Shown here: in pieces, positions 23,380 to 30,316 of the stretch | Numbering within the stretch: position 1 is the stretch's first letter | How the letters are laid out: every line of letters starts with the position of its first letter | Assembly (NCBI GenBank): GCA_043743105.1 | Contig: JAYTXD010000007.1 | Coordinates: 1 to 30,316 of the forward strand | Length of the DNA: 30,316 nt | Origin: RYN-417 sp043743105 | GTDB lineage: Bacteria > Patescibacteriota > Saccharimonadia > Saccharimonadales > JACDBH01 | Reading direction: 5' to 3' | Translations under genes and position numbers: made by a program | The notes under the pieces: generated by a model | What the model saw: only the letters and a program-made list of their open reading frames with translations | Told to the model about the DNA's origin: nothing | Databases searched by the model: none

Positions 23380-24411
23380 TTATTTGTTTAATTCGGCTTT
23401 GAACTTTTCAACAAGATCAACAGGAGTTGGATTGACGCCATTAAGTAACGCTACATAGGTACATACAAAGTCGCAGAACATACTTGTCCAAAATATTTGT
23501 TGTGGCAATGTCTCACCTTTTGGAGTTATAACATGTGGAGCGGGTCGCAAACCCGAGAGCATTCGTTCGCTAATCTCAAAACGCTTTTGTACGCGCGGAT
23601 GTTCTAAGTTGCTCCGAATTTCGACAACCGCAAACGGCTTGTCAACGGGGTGACTCGACCAGCCAATGAATTCATTATGACTAAATTCAGGATATTGGTA
23701 CGACCAGGCGGTATTTTTGGCGTTTTCGTTCATACAGATTTTCATCTTGTTTGCCACAGGACCCAGTAAAGGTCCGCTATAGGATATGAGCGTTTTGCCA
23801 GCAATCTCAAGCGCCAACTGTTTAGCCGGGTTAGACGCTGTTGGAACATCTGGCTTCCATGAGTCTACCTGCCCAGAAAGCCACTCAGATAAGCTTGAGA
23901 GCTCTGCCGATGCTTTTTCGTCCATGAGCCCAAGGCCAGTAAAGAGGCTAATGAGGGCGGCAATGAAATAAAATGATGACATGCGCGGCTGGATGCCTGG
24001 AGGTATTGAATACAGTGGTAGGTTCTTTTCTTTTGCAAGTCGTTCTAGTTCTCCTCCGGCAGCAAAGACCACAATCTGAGCTTTGCGCTCCTCAGCATCT
24101 GCGAGTGACGCCAACGTTTCTTCTGTATTGCCAGAGTAGCTCGATATGATAACAAGTGAGTTTTCGTTAACATATTTTGGAAGAGTGTAGGTTCGGCTAA
24201 CTTCAAACGGCAAACTTATGCCCGGCCACACCTGAACATATAACGCTGGCCATGCTGACCCACCCATTCCAGAGAGGACAACATTACGTAATTCTGCACT
24301 GGGCGTGTAGGTTACGTCGTAGACTTGCGTTAATTGTTTCCACTGTTTTTCGATAACACCAAGTGCATCTTGCGCATCTTTATCGTGAATATATTTTAGG
24401 TCGTCGAGCAT
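23380..24411 (-). CDS. Bifunctional phosphoglucose/phosphomannose isomerase (SIS domains)
   Basis: This sugar isomerase interconverts glucose-6-P, mannose-6-P and fructose-6-P. From the ATG at 24409-24411 it has 343 residues. SIS motifs are VLSGMGGSAWPA and IISSYSGNTEETL, and the catalytic region is PEFSHNEFIGW, all typical of the archaeal/bacterial PGI/PMI family. The frame is open to 24486, but GGAGG (24417-24421) five bases before this ATG and the family's usual start argue for the shorter form. It could serve glycolysis or mannose-containing envelope sugars together with the PMM-like gene at 27369. Confidence 0.9.
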   Translation of the reverse strand: MLDDLKYIHDKDAQDALGVIEKQWKQLTQVYDVTYTPSAELRNVVLSGMGGSAWPALYVQVWPGISLPFEVSRTYTLPKYVNENSLVIISSYSGNTEETLASLADAEERKAQIVVFAAGGELERLAKEKNLPLYSIPPGIQPRMSSFYFIAALISLFTGLGLMDEKASAELSSLSEWLSGQVDSWKPDVPTASNPAKQLALEIAGKTLISYSGPLLGPVANKMKICMNENAKNTAWSYQYPEFSHNEFIGWSSHPVDKPFAVVEIRSNLEHPRVQKRFEISERMLSGLRPAPHVITPKGETLPQQIFWTSMFCDFVCTYVALLNGVNPTPVDLVEKFKAELNK

Positions 24412-24545
24412 GCTACCCTCCATAAGTTTCATATTACTACATCTAACCGGCCCACCATACCACCCTCGTAAGGAGCAGTTTTTCATATCACGGTTATGCT
24501 ATATACTATCTATTAATTAGTAGCTACAAACAAGGGGGGTATGGG

Positions 24546-24679
24546 ATGTTTGGCCTCGATAATCAAAACGATGATCAGCAAGGCGAAGCCGTAGCGGTTG
24601 CAGTAGTACCAACACCGAATTAAGCAGGCTCAAGCAAGAAGTACTTCATGCACTTTCTCCGCTTATTAATCACCTATAG
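24546..24679 (+). pseudogene. Decayed small gene, frameshifted and cut by a TATAGCC element
   Basis: An ATG with GGGGGG upstream opens MFGLDNQNDDQQGEAVAVAV and ends at TAA (24621-24623) after 25 codons. In the frame two bases on, the sequence continues as TELSRLKQEVLHALSPLINH and L, a regular helix-like segment, and stops at a TAG (24677-24679) that belongs to the repeat element starting at 24675. I recall Saccharibacteria proteins of the form MFG...LKQ-ALQ-LSPLV-HLDQ-PEE, much longer than this; the match is from memory. The simplest reading is a gene broken by one frameshift and truncated where the element starts. Confidence 0.5.
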
Positions 24680-24696
24680 CCATTCCAAATCAAAAG
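24675..24696 (+). repeat. TATAGCC element, copy 3
   Basis: It reads TATAGCCATTCCAAA then TCAAAAG, matching copy 1 base for base over 21 positions. It supplies the stop that ends the remnant at 24546-24679 and lies 17 bases from the stop of the LANTG protein gene. No second arm is seen. Confidence 0.7.
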
Positions 24697-24713
24697 ATAG
24701 ACGCTGCAAACAG

Positions 24714-25226
24714 CTAGTTCGAGCGACGAGTACGGCTAAAAACGTTATGTAGTGCCGTAAAACCGAGTACTGAGCCTATAAAAATTGCTACCGTGCTGCT
24801 AGGGCCTGTATTAGCGAGGTTATTTGGTGGGTTTGTAGGCGCTGAAGGGGCTGGAGTAGTAAGGGCTGGTACCTTGAGGTCTGTTGGGACCTTTGGTGTT
24901 GCTGAGGTTGGAGCTGGCGTTTGGGGTGTTGGTTTGCTTGGAGCAGTAGTTTTAGGCGTAGTATTTTTTTTACTACCACCGATAGTTTTATTAGTAGAGT
25001 TACTAATGCCTGAGGTTGAAACCCCAACTTTACCACCGGTGTGTATTGTTTTGCGGTACAACCAATGTCCGCTATAAAATAATCCGATGAGTAACAGTGC
25101 AACACACGCGATAGATGCGAGCGCTAATAGCCATGCTAAACCTGCGCGTTCACGCTTTTCGGCATCATAATACCGCTCGATCTCTGGTAGTACGGATTGG
25201 TCTGATTTACGCTTAAATAACGCCAT
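24714..25226 (-). CDS. Surface protein with a C-terminal LANTG sorting signal
   Basis: From ATG 25224-25226 this has 170 residues (a GTG at 25242-25244 is less likely). A basic/acidic N-terminal tail is followed by a membrane helix (AWLLALASIACVALLLIGLFY). A low-complexity Thr/Pro/Lys/Ser stalk of about 80 residues comes next, typical of wall-spanning regions. The end is LANTGPSS, then a hydrophobic stretch (VAIFIGSVLGFTAL) and a basic tail (RTRRSN), the layout of a class-type LPXTG sortase signal with LANTG in place of LPxTG. No sortase gene is in the window. With two membrane anchors it may be tethered at both ends. A good promoter lies upstream. Confidence 0.75.
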   Translation of the reverse strand: MALFKRKSDQSVLPEIERYYDAEKRERAGLAWLLALASIACVALLLIGLFYSGHWLYRKTIHTGGKVGVSTSGISNSTNKTIGGSKKNTTPKTTAPSKPTPQTPAPTSATPKVPTDLKVPALTTPAPSAPTNPPNNLANTGPSSTVAIFIGSVLGFTALHNVFSRTRRSN

Positions 25227-25255
25227 GACTTTGTAAAACTCCACTTAAGAAGTAT

Positions 25256-25284
25256 ATAATACTACAAAGATACGTTTTTTGCAA
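25256..25284 (-). promoter_or_regulatory. Sigma-70-type promoter for the LANTG surface protein
   Basis: On the minus strand TTGCAA (25279-25284) and TATTAT (25256-25261) are separated by exactly 17 bases, matching four and five of six consensus bases. Transcription would begin near 25249, giving a leader of about 23 bases with GGAG twelve bases before the ATG. Confidence 0.55.
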
Positions 25285-25308
25285 GTTTAGTGCCTGTAAC
25301 TGGCTATT

Positions 25309-26979
25309 TTACATGCCCATCATGCCGCCGCCCATACCTGGCATATCAAGTGAGGCAGACTTTGGATCTGGTACATCAACAATAAGCGCACCCATAGTCA
25401 TTGCTGTTCCAGCGATTGAAACTGCATTTTGTATGGCTTCACGAGTAACTCGAGCAGGGTCAACAACACCGGCTGCCTTAATATCTATTAACTGGCCTGG
25501 GTTTCGTAAATCAACTCCTTTAATGATTTTATCTTTATTGCTATTTGCTTTACGAATTTGAGGTAACCATTCATCAGGGTTTAGGGCTGCATTCTCTAAT
25601 AATATTCTAAAAGGCTGCTCCAATGCTTTTGAAAAAAGCCCTATTGCTGCGAATTCTGTTGCATTATTTGTTTCACCGTCTTTTTTCCAGAGTAAACTTG
25701 CTAAAGCAACGAGCGTCACGCCACCACCAGCTACAATACCTTCACTCAAAGCTGCTTTTACAGCAGCTACAGCGTCGTCAACACGAAACTTCTTTTCTTC
25801 AATTTCTGTCTCTGTTGCGCCACCAACTTTTATAACAGCGACTTTGCCGCTCAATGCCGCAGCGCGCTTTTCAAACTGTTCACGGTCATATTCAGATGCG
25901 GATGAACTGGCCTGGGCTGCAATCTGGGTAATTCGTTTCTTGAGAGCTGATGATGTTCCTGCACCTTCAATTATCGTTGTCTCCTCCTTTGTAACGATAA
26001 CTTTTCTAGCCGTACCAATCATGCTGAGGTCGGCATCTTCAAACGTAATGCCCTGTTCTTCTGAGATAACAGTTCCACCAGTTAAAATAGCGATGTCTTG
26101 CAGTATATCTTTACGGCGGTCGCCAAACGAAGGCGCTTTAATTGCAACTGTATTGAAAACGCCTTTCAGACGGTTCAAGATAAGGGTCGCAAGTGCTTCA
26201 CCGTCTATATCTTCGGCGATAAGCACTAGGTCTTTTTTGCCAGCAGCTGCAAGTTTTTCCAAAATGGGTAGAAATTCTTGTACGGAGCTGATTTTCTTAT
26301 CTGTAATCAAGATAGCTGGTTTATCGTAGACGGCTTCCATGCGGGTCGCATCAGTGACCATATACGCACTCAAAAAGCCCCTATCAAACGTAAACCCTTC
26401 AACCACTTCGCTTTCGAGCGCCAAGCCTTGGCCCTCTTCAACCGTTACGACACCGTCTTTGCCGACTTTTTCTATAACACCTGCTATCAATGCTCCAATT
26501 TCTGCATCACCCGCGCTAATAGTTGCAACTTCGGCAACACGGTTCTTTTTGCCCGTAATATCTTCACGCATGCCATTCAGTGCTTTAATTGCATCTGCTG
26601 CTGCTGCTTCCAAGCCTTTACGCAGTAGCATCGGGTTATGGCCAGCCGCAATGAGCTTGTTGGCTTCATTCAAGATGTGATAAGTCAAAACAGTAACAGT
26701 CGTGGTGCCATCACCAGCAACATCATTCATTTTGTTAGCAGCTTGTTTAATAAGTTCTGCGCCTACTTTGTAGCCTAGTGATTCTTCGTCTTCTGACAGC
26801 TCAATTGCTTTTGCAACGGTTACACCGTCGTGAGTAACCGTTGGATTGCCGTAACTTTTACCAATGACGACATTGCGGCCTTTAGGGCCCATGGTTGTCT
26901 TAACAGCACTGTAGAGCATTTCTGCCCCTGCAAGTACCCTGCGGCGGGCTTCATCATCATAAAAAATTCGCTTTGCCAT
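25309..26979 (-). CDS. groEL: Chaperonin GroEL
   Basis: This 556-residue 60 kDa chaperonin forms the folding cage closed by GroES. It has TMGPKGRNVVIGKSYGNPTVTHDGVTVA near the start, the ATP-binding GDGTTTVTVLTY, the apical FDRGFLSAYMVTD, and AGGGVTLVALA near the end of the equatorial domain. The C terminus is the usual Gly/Met tail (MPGMGGGMMGM). The length is within the normal range (540-560). AGGAG lies seven bases before the ATG. It follows groES by nine bases and is heat-regulated through the CIRCE element upstream of groES. Confidence 0.98.
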   Translation of the reverse strand: MAKRIFYDDEARRRVLAGAEMLYSAVKTTMGPKGRNVVIGKSYGNPTVTHDGVTVAKAIELSEDEESLGYKVGAELIKQAANKMNDVAGDGTTTVTVLTYHILNEANKLIAAGHNPMLLRKGLEAAAADAIKALNGMREDITGKKNRVAEVATISAGDAEIGALIAGVIEKVGKDGVVTVEEGQGLALESEVVEGFTFDRGFLSAYMVTDATRMEAVYDKPAILITDKKISSVQEFLPILEKLAAAGKKDLVLIAEDIDGEALATLILNRLKGVFNTVAIKAPSFGDRRKDILQDIAILTGGTVISEEQGITFEDADLSMIGTARKVIVTKEETTIIEGAGTSSALKKRITQIAAQASSSASEYDREQFEKRAAALSGKVAVIKVGGATETEIEEKKFRVDDAVAAVKAALSEGIVAGGGVTLVALASLLWKKDGETNNATEFAAIGLFSKALEQPFRILLENAALNPDEWLPQIRKANSNKDKIIKGVDLRNPGQLIDIKAAGVVDPARVTREAIQNAVSIAGTAMTMGALIVDVPDPKSASLDMPGMGGGMMGM

Positions 26980-26988
26980 AATAATCTC

Positions 26989-27255
26989 CTATTTTACCGT
27001 CGCCAAGACGTCTTCTTCTTTTACGATTATATATTCAACAGTACCTACTTTTACTTCGGTAGGGCTATATGTTTTATAAATAATACGATCATTAAGTCTT
27101 AATTCTTTCACACCAACGCCAACAGCTACAATTTTGGCAATCTTAGGCTTTTCTTTGGCAGCTTCTGGCAGGTACAGCCCACTCATTGTTTTATTTGCCG
27201 CTACTTCCGCAACCGCTACCACATATTCGGCAAGCGGAGTGATAGGTACACTCAT
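26989..27255 (-). CDS. groES: Co-chaperonin GroES
   Basis: This 88-residue lid protein of the GroEL cage has a mobile loop NKTMSGLYLPEAAKEKP (family: K-T-x-x-G-I-x-L-P) and ends with the usual KEEDVLATVK. The start PITPLAEYVVAVAEVA is slightly divergent from the common PLxDRVLV. GGAGG lies eight bases before the ATG. It is the first gene of the groES-groEL operon. Confidence 0.96.
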   Translation of the reverse strand: MSVPITPLAEYVVAVAEVAANKTMSGLYLPEAAKEKPKIAKIVAVGVGVKELRLNDRIIYKTYSPTEVKVGTVEYIIVKEEDVLATVK

Positions 27256-27320
27256 AAATAATTCCTCCGTTTACTGCACATTTAGAGATAGTTAAGAATT
27301 CTCGCAAACACTCTCAACTT

Positions 27321-27347
27321 CTGGCACTCACTATATATGAGTGCCAA
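27321..27347 (-). promoter_or_regulatory. CIRCE operator (HrcA site) of groES-groEL
   Basis: CTGGCACTC and GAGTGCCAA are separated by nine bases, matching the CIRCE consensus TTAGCACTC-N9-GAGTGCTAA at most positions. It overlaps the promoter, so HrcA binding would block transcription at normal temperature. An hrcA gene must then exist elsewhere in the genome. Confidence 0.93.
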
Positions 27348-27359
27348 CTACCTCGTCAA
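27332..27359 (-). promoter_or_regulatory. groES-groEL promoter
   Basis: On the minus strand TTGACG (27354-27359) and TATATA (27332-27337) are 16 bases apart. The -10 box lies in the spacer of the CIRCE palindrome. The leader is about 70 bases and ends with GGAGG before groES. Confidence 0.75.
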
Positions 27360-27368
27360 GTGTCACCA

Positions 27369-28124
27369 CTAGGCTGTTTTGACAATACCTTCAACCACTG
27401 CTGGCGTCATCCGATAATCGAGTACCTGCACGCAATCAATTCCCATTGCCTTTACGGGGTAGTCGTTGCCACCCTCTTCTAACCGGTCGCCAATAAACAA
27501 AATTTCAGCTGCGCTTATTTTAAGCTCGTCCATGAGTTTTCGCATACCGTAAGCTTTATCAATACCAATACGCGTCACATCTATAGATGTCGTGCCACCA
27601 ACCCTAACTTCAAGGTCGGGCAAACGCTCGGCCGCGTAGTCGCGAATCGCTCGTTTTTTAGCATCGGTTGGATCCCAGGCATATTTTGCTTCTGGTAATG
27701 CTTGTTGGCCCAATGCCGAGTACGTTATTTGGCTTTCACGGTCTTCAATAATTGCGCCCGCAGGATTCTTTTCCCAATATCCTAGCTCTTTGGCTGCTTC
27801 TTCCAGCACAGCAATAATGCGTTTCTTGTCTTCAGCCGCCAAATCTTCGGCATACTGAATTACCCATTCCCTTTTTGCATGATCATATCGATAATAGCGC
27901 GTGCCGCATGTAGGCATAAGGTGCATGTGGTCCAGTAGCTTTGGATCCACCTCGAGCCTATCAATCATCTGATTTTTAAACTGCTCAAATTTACCACCCG
28001 AAATAACACACACTTCATAGACTTCGAGTAATTTGCCCAGTTGTTCACTCATGGCATCAGTGAGCGGTGATTTACTTTCGGCTAATGTGTTGTCTAGATC
28101 AAAGGCTATAAGTTTACGCTTCAT
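27369..28124 (-). CDS. HAD-IIB hydrolase, eukaryotic-type phosphomannomutase-like
   Basis: This 251-residue HAD protein has motif I FDLDNTLAESKSPL with both Asp, motif II in VISGGKFEQF, and motif IV in IGDRLEEGGNDYPV. The stretches IEDRESQITYSALGQQA and GGTTSIDVTRIGIDKAYG follow the pattern of eukaryotic phosphomannomutases (PMM1/2) and their bacterial relatives. It may interconvert mannose-6-P and mannose-1-P, or be a sugar phosphatase; the active-site Asp pair fits either. With the PGI/PMI gene at 23380 it could form a mannose route to envelope sugars. AGAGGGGG lies about 12 bases before the ATG. Confidence 0.88.
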   Translation of the reverse strand: MKRKLIAFDLDNTLAESKSPLTDAMSEQLGKLLEVYEVCVISGGKFEQFKNQMIDRLEVDPKLLDHMHLMPTCGTRYYRYDHAKREWVIQYAEDLAAEDKKRIIAVLEEAAKELGYWEKNPAGAIIEDRESQITYSALGQQALPEAKYAWDPTDAKKRAIRDYAAERLPDLEVRVGGTTSIDVTRIGIDKAYGMRKLMDELKISAAEILFIGDRLEEGGNDYPVKAMGIDCVQVLDYRMTPAVVEGIVKTA

Positions 28125-28159
28125 GGCGTGTAAGGACCCCCTCTTTCGTTAGTACCCTT

Positions 28160-28195
28160 ATTGTACCAGGGCGACTGTCGGCAACGTGCTACAAT
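28160..28195. promoter_or_regulatory. Divergent -10 boxes between the PMM-like and amidinotransferase-fold genes
   Basis: TACAAT occurs on both strands: plus at 28190-28195, ten bases before a six-codon upstream frame, and minus at 28160-28165, about 35 bases before the PMM-like ATG. The gap has no convincing -35 for either. TTGTA at 28161 and TACAA at 28190 form an inverted repeat. Confidence 0.4.
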
Positions 28196-28205
28196 TTTTG
28201 TAGTT

Positions 28206-28226
28206 ATGAAATATAAAAACCTATGA
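28206..28226 (+). CDS. Six-codon upstream frame coupled to the next gene
   Basis: ATG AAA TAT AAA AAC CTA TGA encodes MKYKNL. Its TGA overlaps the next start as ATGA (28223-28226). The main gene has no Shine-Dalgarno, so ribosomes could reach it by re-initiation after this short frame. It may be chance. Confidence 0.3.
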   Translation: MKYKNL

Positions 28227-29095
28227 GTGCACTCATTAACCAAAAAGTTTTAATGTCAGGGGCCGATTACTTTAGTGACCAGTTTGCTATTAACGCCCAC
28301 ATGGACTCACACATCCCTGTAAGTATAGAAAAAGCTATGGCCGAGCACGCCGCTATAAAAAGCGCCTTAGAAGAAGCTGGTGTAGAAGTAATCCAAGTTA
28401 AGCCACCAAAAGACTGCCAAGATGGCGTCTACACAGCCAACTGGGCGCTTTGTAGAGGCAATAAAGCAGTAATGTCAGTACTTCCCAACAAACGTAAAAG
28501 CGAAGAGTCCTACGCTGAAGAATGCTTAAAAAATTTAGGCAAGGAAATCATTAAAGCCCCCGAAGGGCTACACTTTAGTGGCCAAGGCGATGCCCTGCCT
28601 TGCGGCAACTACCTACTAGCTGGTTCTGTTTATAGGACAGATAAGGCCGTTCATAAGTTTTTGGCTGAAACTTTAGGCTATGAAGTAATTTCACTTCAGA
28701 CTAAACCGCTGCGCCACTTTTTTGGACGTGGTAAAGCAATTATTAATGCCACCACTGGCTGGCCTGACAGTTATTATTACGACATCGACCTTGCAATAGC
28801 TGTTATATCAGATGACCTGATTGCATGGTGTCCTGCTGCTTTCATGGGTGAAAGTGCTGCTAAAATCCGCGCTTTACCGATGGAGAAAATTGAAGTTAGT
28901 CTAAAAGAAGCTAAAAAAGCCTTTGCTTGCAACTTAGTTAGCACGGGCGAAACAGTCGTAATGAGCGCCTTCGCGCCGAAGCTAAAAGCAGAGATTGAAA
29001 AGAGAGGTCTTAAAACAATAACCCCTGTAGTTCAAGAGCTCGGCAAAGGTGGCGGCTACATCCGCTGCACCACGCTCACACTCAATAATATCTAG
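28223..29095 (+). CDS. Amidinotransferase/arginine deiminase-fold enzyme (DDAH-like)
   Basis: This 290-residue guanidine-modifying-fold protein has VYTANWAL (69-76), SGQGDALPCGNYLL (119-132) and the C-terminal nucleophile Cys282 in GGGYIRCTTL, the pattern of dimethylarginine dimethylaminohydrolase and related enzymes. It may hydrolyse arginine or a methylated/modified arginine to citrulline. In most members a catalytic His lies in a F/Y-H-L-D block; here the corresponding segment is YYYDIDL (184-190), so that His appears to be replaced. The substrate may therefore differ. It overlaps the opposing murE stop by three bases (CTAG). Confidence 0.8.
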   Translation: MSALINQKVLMSGADYFSDQFAINAHMDSHIPVSIEKAMAEHAAIKSALEEAGVEVIQVKPPKDCQDGVYTANWALCRGNKAVMSVLPNKRKSEESYAEECLKNLGKEIIKAPEGLHFSGQGDALPCGNYLLAGSVYRTDKAVHKFLAETLGYEVISLQTKPLRHFFGRGKAIINATTGWPDSYYYDIDLAIAVISDDLIAWCPAAFMGESAAKIRALPMEKIEVSLKEAKKAFACNLVSTGETVVMSAFAPKLKAEIEKRGLKTITPVVQELGKGGGYIRCTTLTLNNI

Positions 29096-30316
29096 CGTTT
29101 TTTGAGAGCAGTCCGTGCGGCTGTAACTTCGTCGTAGTCGCGCTTTTGTACGCGTTCTGGGTCGGTGTCATCCTGTGGTCTGCTGCGGTATTCGGCGGCT
29201 TTCGGCCCGTTATATAAAATAGATTTCTCGTGACCCTTACCAAGAAGCAGCACCATGTCACCCTCTTCGGCTATACTGAAGGCTTTGGCAATGGCATCTT
29301 CACGTTTGAGCACCAAAAACAAGTCTTTACCTCGCTCTTTGCCAGCTTTTTCTACACCACTGGCAATCTGGTTGAGGATTTCCATTCCGTCTATATCGCG
29401 GTCGTCTTCTTCCGTTGCTATAACTACATCGCCTAAACGTCCGGCAACCTCGCCCTGGGCGGCACGTTTTTCTATATCCCTTCGACCAGCTGAACCAAAC
29501 ACAGTAATAATTTTGCCGCCGACTAATGGGCGGACTTCCTTGATAACTTTTTCAAAACTCTCTGGGGTGTGCGCATAGTCGACAATGACATCAAAATCTT
29601 GGCCCTCATCAACTCGAGTCATGCGGCCTTCGACACTGTCCAAACTCGCTATCCCCTGCTCAATCTGTTTTGTATCAAGGCCCACTGCCCTTCCAACCGC
29701 TACTGCAGCCAAAGAATTGTAGACATTAAATGAGCCCGGCAGATGACATGTGATCTTATAAGATTCATGGCCAATAGTGGCTACGTAGGTTGAGCCGCTT
29801 GGAGTCAGTTGTATGTCAGTGGCCTTTAGATCGCCTGCTTTTACCCCATAAAGTACGGGATTTTTAACCGCAGTGGCAAACAAAGCGCCGCTTGGATCAT
29901 CCGCATTCGCAATACCTACCCGTAAGCCCTTTTTGTTGGCGTTGGCATGCTGGAAAAGCATTTTTTTGGCGTCGCGGTAGCGTTCAAATGTGCGGTGGTA
30001 ATCCAGGTGTTCGTGCCCAACGTTTGTCATAACACCAATGCTGTACGGCACGCCCCAGACGCGGTGCTGTGCTAAAGCATGAGAGGTTGTTTCGAGCACT
30101 AACCAGTCGGGCTTAGCGGCCTTAATTTGTTTGAGTCGCTTTATAAGTTGGGCAGAACCCAAAGATGTTAAACGAGTTGGATTAGGGTGCGCAACACCGT
30201 CGCCGTAGTCGATCGAGATGGTCGTCATCATGGCAACTTTGTATCCAGCGCTACGGAGCATAGCAGTAATAAGCGTACAGGTGCTTGTTTTACCATCCGT
30301 ACCAGTAACGCCAATT
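29092..30316 (-). CDS. murE: UDP-N-acetylmuramyl peptide synthetase (MurE), 5' end outside the window
   Basis: This Mur ligase adds the third amino acid to the peptidoglycan stem. Reading the frame back to the window edge reveals the ATP loop VTGTDGKTSTCTL (about 30270-30310), so the gene starts outside. Later motifs are LETTSHAL, VGHEHLDYHRTFERYRDAK, the central-domain VDYAHTPESFEKV and FGSAGRRDIEKR. The amino-acid-specificity loop, DNPR in diaminopimelate enzymes, reads EEDDRDIDGME here, so the third residue is uncertain. About 408 codons are visible; the family has about 480-500, so only the N-terminal domain is missing. Confidence 0.93.
   Translation of the reverse strand, partial: IGVTGTDGKTSTCTLITAMLRSAGYKVAMMTTISIDYGDGVAHPNPTRLTSLGSAQLIKRLKQIKAAKPDWLVLETTSHALAQHRVWGVPYSIGVMTNVGHEHLDYHRTFERYRDAKKMLFQHANANKKGLRVGIANADDPSGALFATAVKNPVLYGVKAGDLKATDIQLTPSGSTYVATIGHESYKITCHLPGSFNVYNSLAAVAVGRAVGLDTKQIEQGIASLDSVEGRMTRVDEGQDFDVIVDYAHTPESFEKVIKEVRPLVGGKIITVFGSAGRRDIEKRAAQGEVAGRLGDVVIATEEDDRDIDGMEILNQIASGVEKAGKERGKDLFLVLKREDAIAKAFSIAEEGDMVLLLGKGHEKSILYNGPKAAEYRSRPQDDTDPERVQKRDYDEVTAARTALKKR

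Overview
The window looks like a piece of a small-genome bacterium of the Patescibacteria/CPR, most likely Candidatus Saccharibacteria (TM7). This is inferred from gene content and protein character, not from a marker phylogeny. Genes are packed with overlaps of 4-11 bases and gaps of 0-30 bases. There are many one-pass Pro/Thr-rich surface proteins of no known family, a DnaG without its zinc ligands, and a mixture of Shine-Dalgarno-led and apparently leaderless starts. The code is standard, since TGA acts as a normal stop (for example at 22145-22147). I see no rRNA, CRISPR, prophage or insertion sequence.

Layout. 1-2656 (minus strand): a small-enzyme operon with two paralogous HAD hydrolases flanking a SAM methyltransferase and a histidine phosphatase. 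2657-5338 (minus): DNA polymerase I. 5503-7477 (plus): a five-helix membrane protein and a P-loop kinase. 7479-10460 (minus): rpoD and dnaG, the core of the macromolecular-synthesis operon. 10606-12725 (plus): two related proteins of unknown function, the first with two DUF4214-like repeats, behind a good promoter. 12752-14857 (minus): an ABC exporter with an extra N-terminal helical module, divergent from a one-pass membrane protein. 15688-16611 (minus): an MmcQ/YjbR protein and oligoribonuclease. 16635-17351 (plus): a VanY-type carboxypeptidase. 17467-19934 (minus): a small membrane protein, MscL and arginyl-tRNA synthetase. 20088-20922 (plus): an ArsR-type regulator and an FMN reductase. 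21020-21109 (minus): tRNA-Ser(GGA). 21248-23379 (plus): a MacB-like ABC ATPase and permease. 23380-25226 (minus): a phosphoglucose/phosphomannose isomerase and a surface protein with an LANTG sorting signal. 25309-27255 (minus): groES-groEL under a CIRCE operator. 27369-28124 (minus): a PMM-like HAD-IIB phosphatase. 28223-29095 (plus): an amidinotransferase-fold enzyme. 29092-30316 (minus): the 3' part of murE, which runs off the window.

Most genes are housekeeping: replication (polA, dnaG), transcription (rpoD), RNA decay (orn), translation (argS, tRNA-Ser), folding (groES-groEL) and envelope (murE, vanY-like, mscL, PMI/PMM-like enzymes). The unusual signals are at DNA level. A family of partly palindromic intergenic elements built on TATAGCC...CCAAA occurs at least six times, often next to start codons, and one copy closes off a decayed gene at 24546-24679. 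A GC-rich palindrome sits in frame inside dnaG. A -10 box placed exactly 6-7 bases before ATG at several genes points to leaderless transcripts. The ArsR-type gene has a 26-base near-palindrome just upstream. No new multi-gene system could be demonstrated; the element family, the altered DnaG and the DUF4214-like tandem pair are the best leads.
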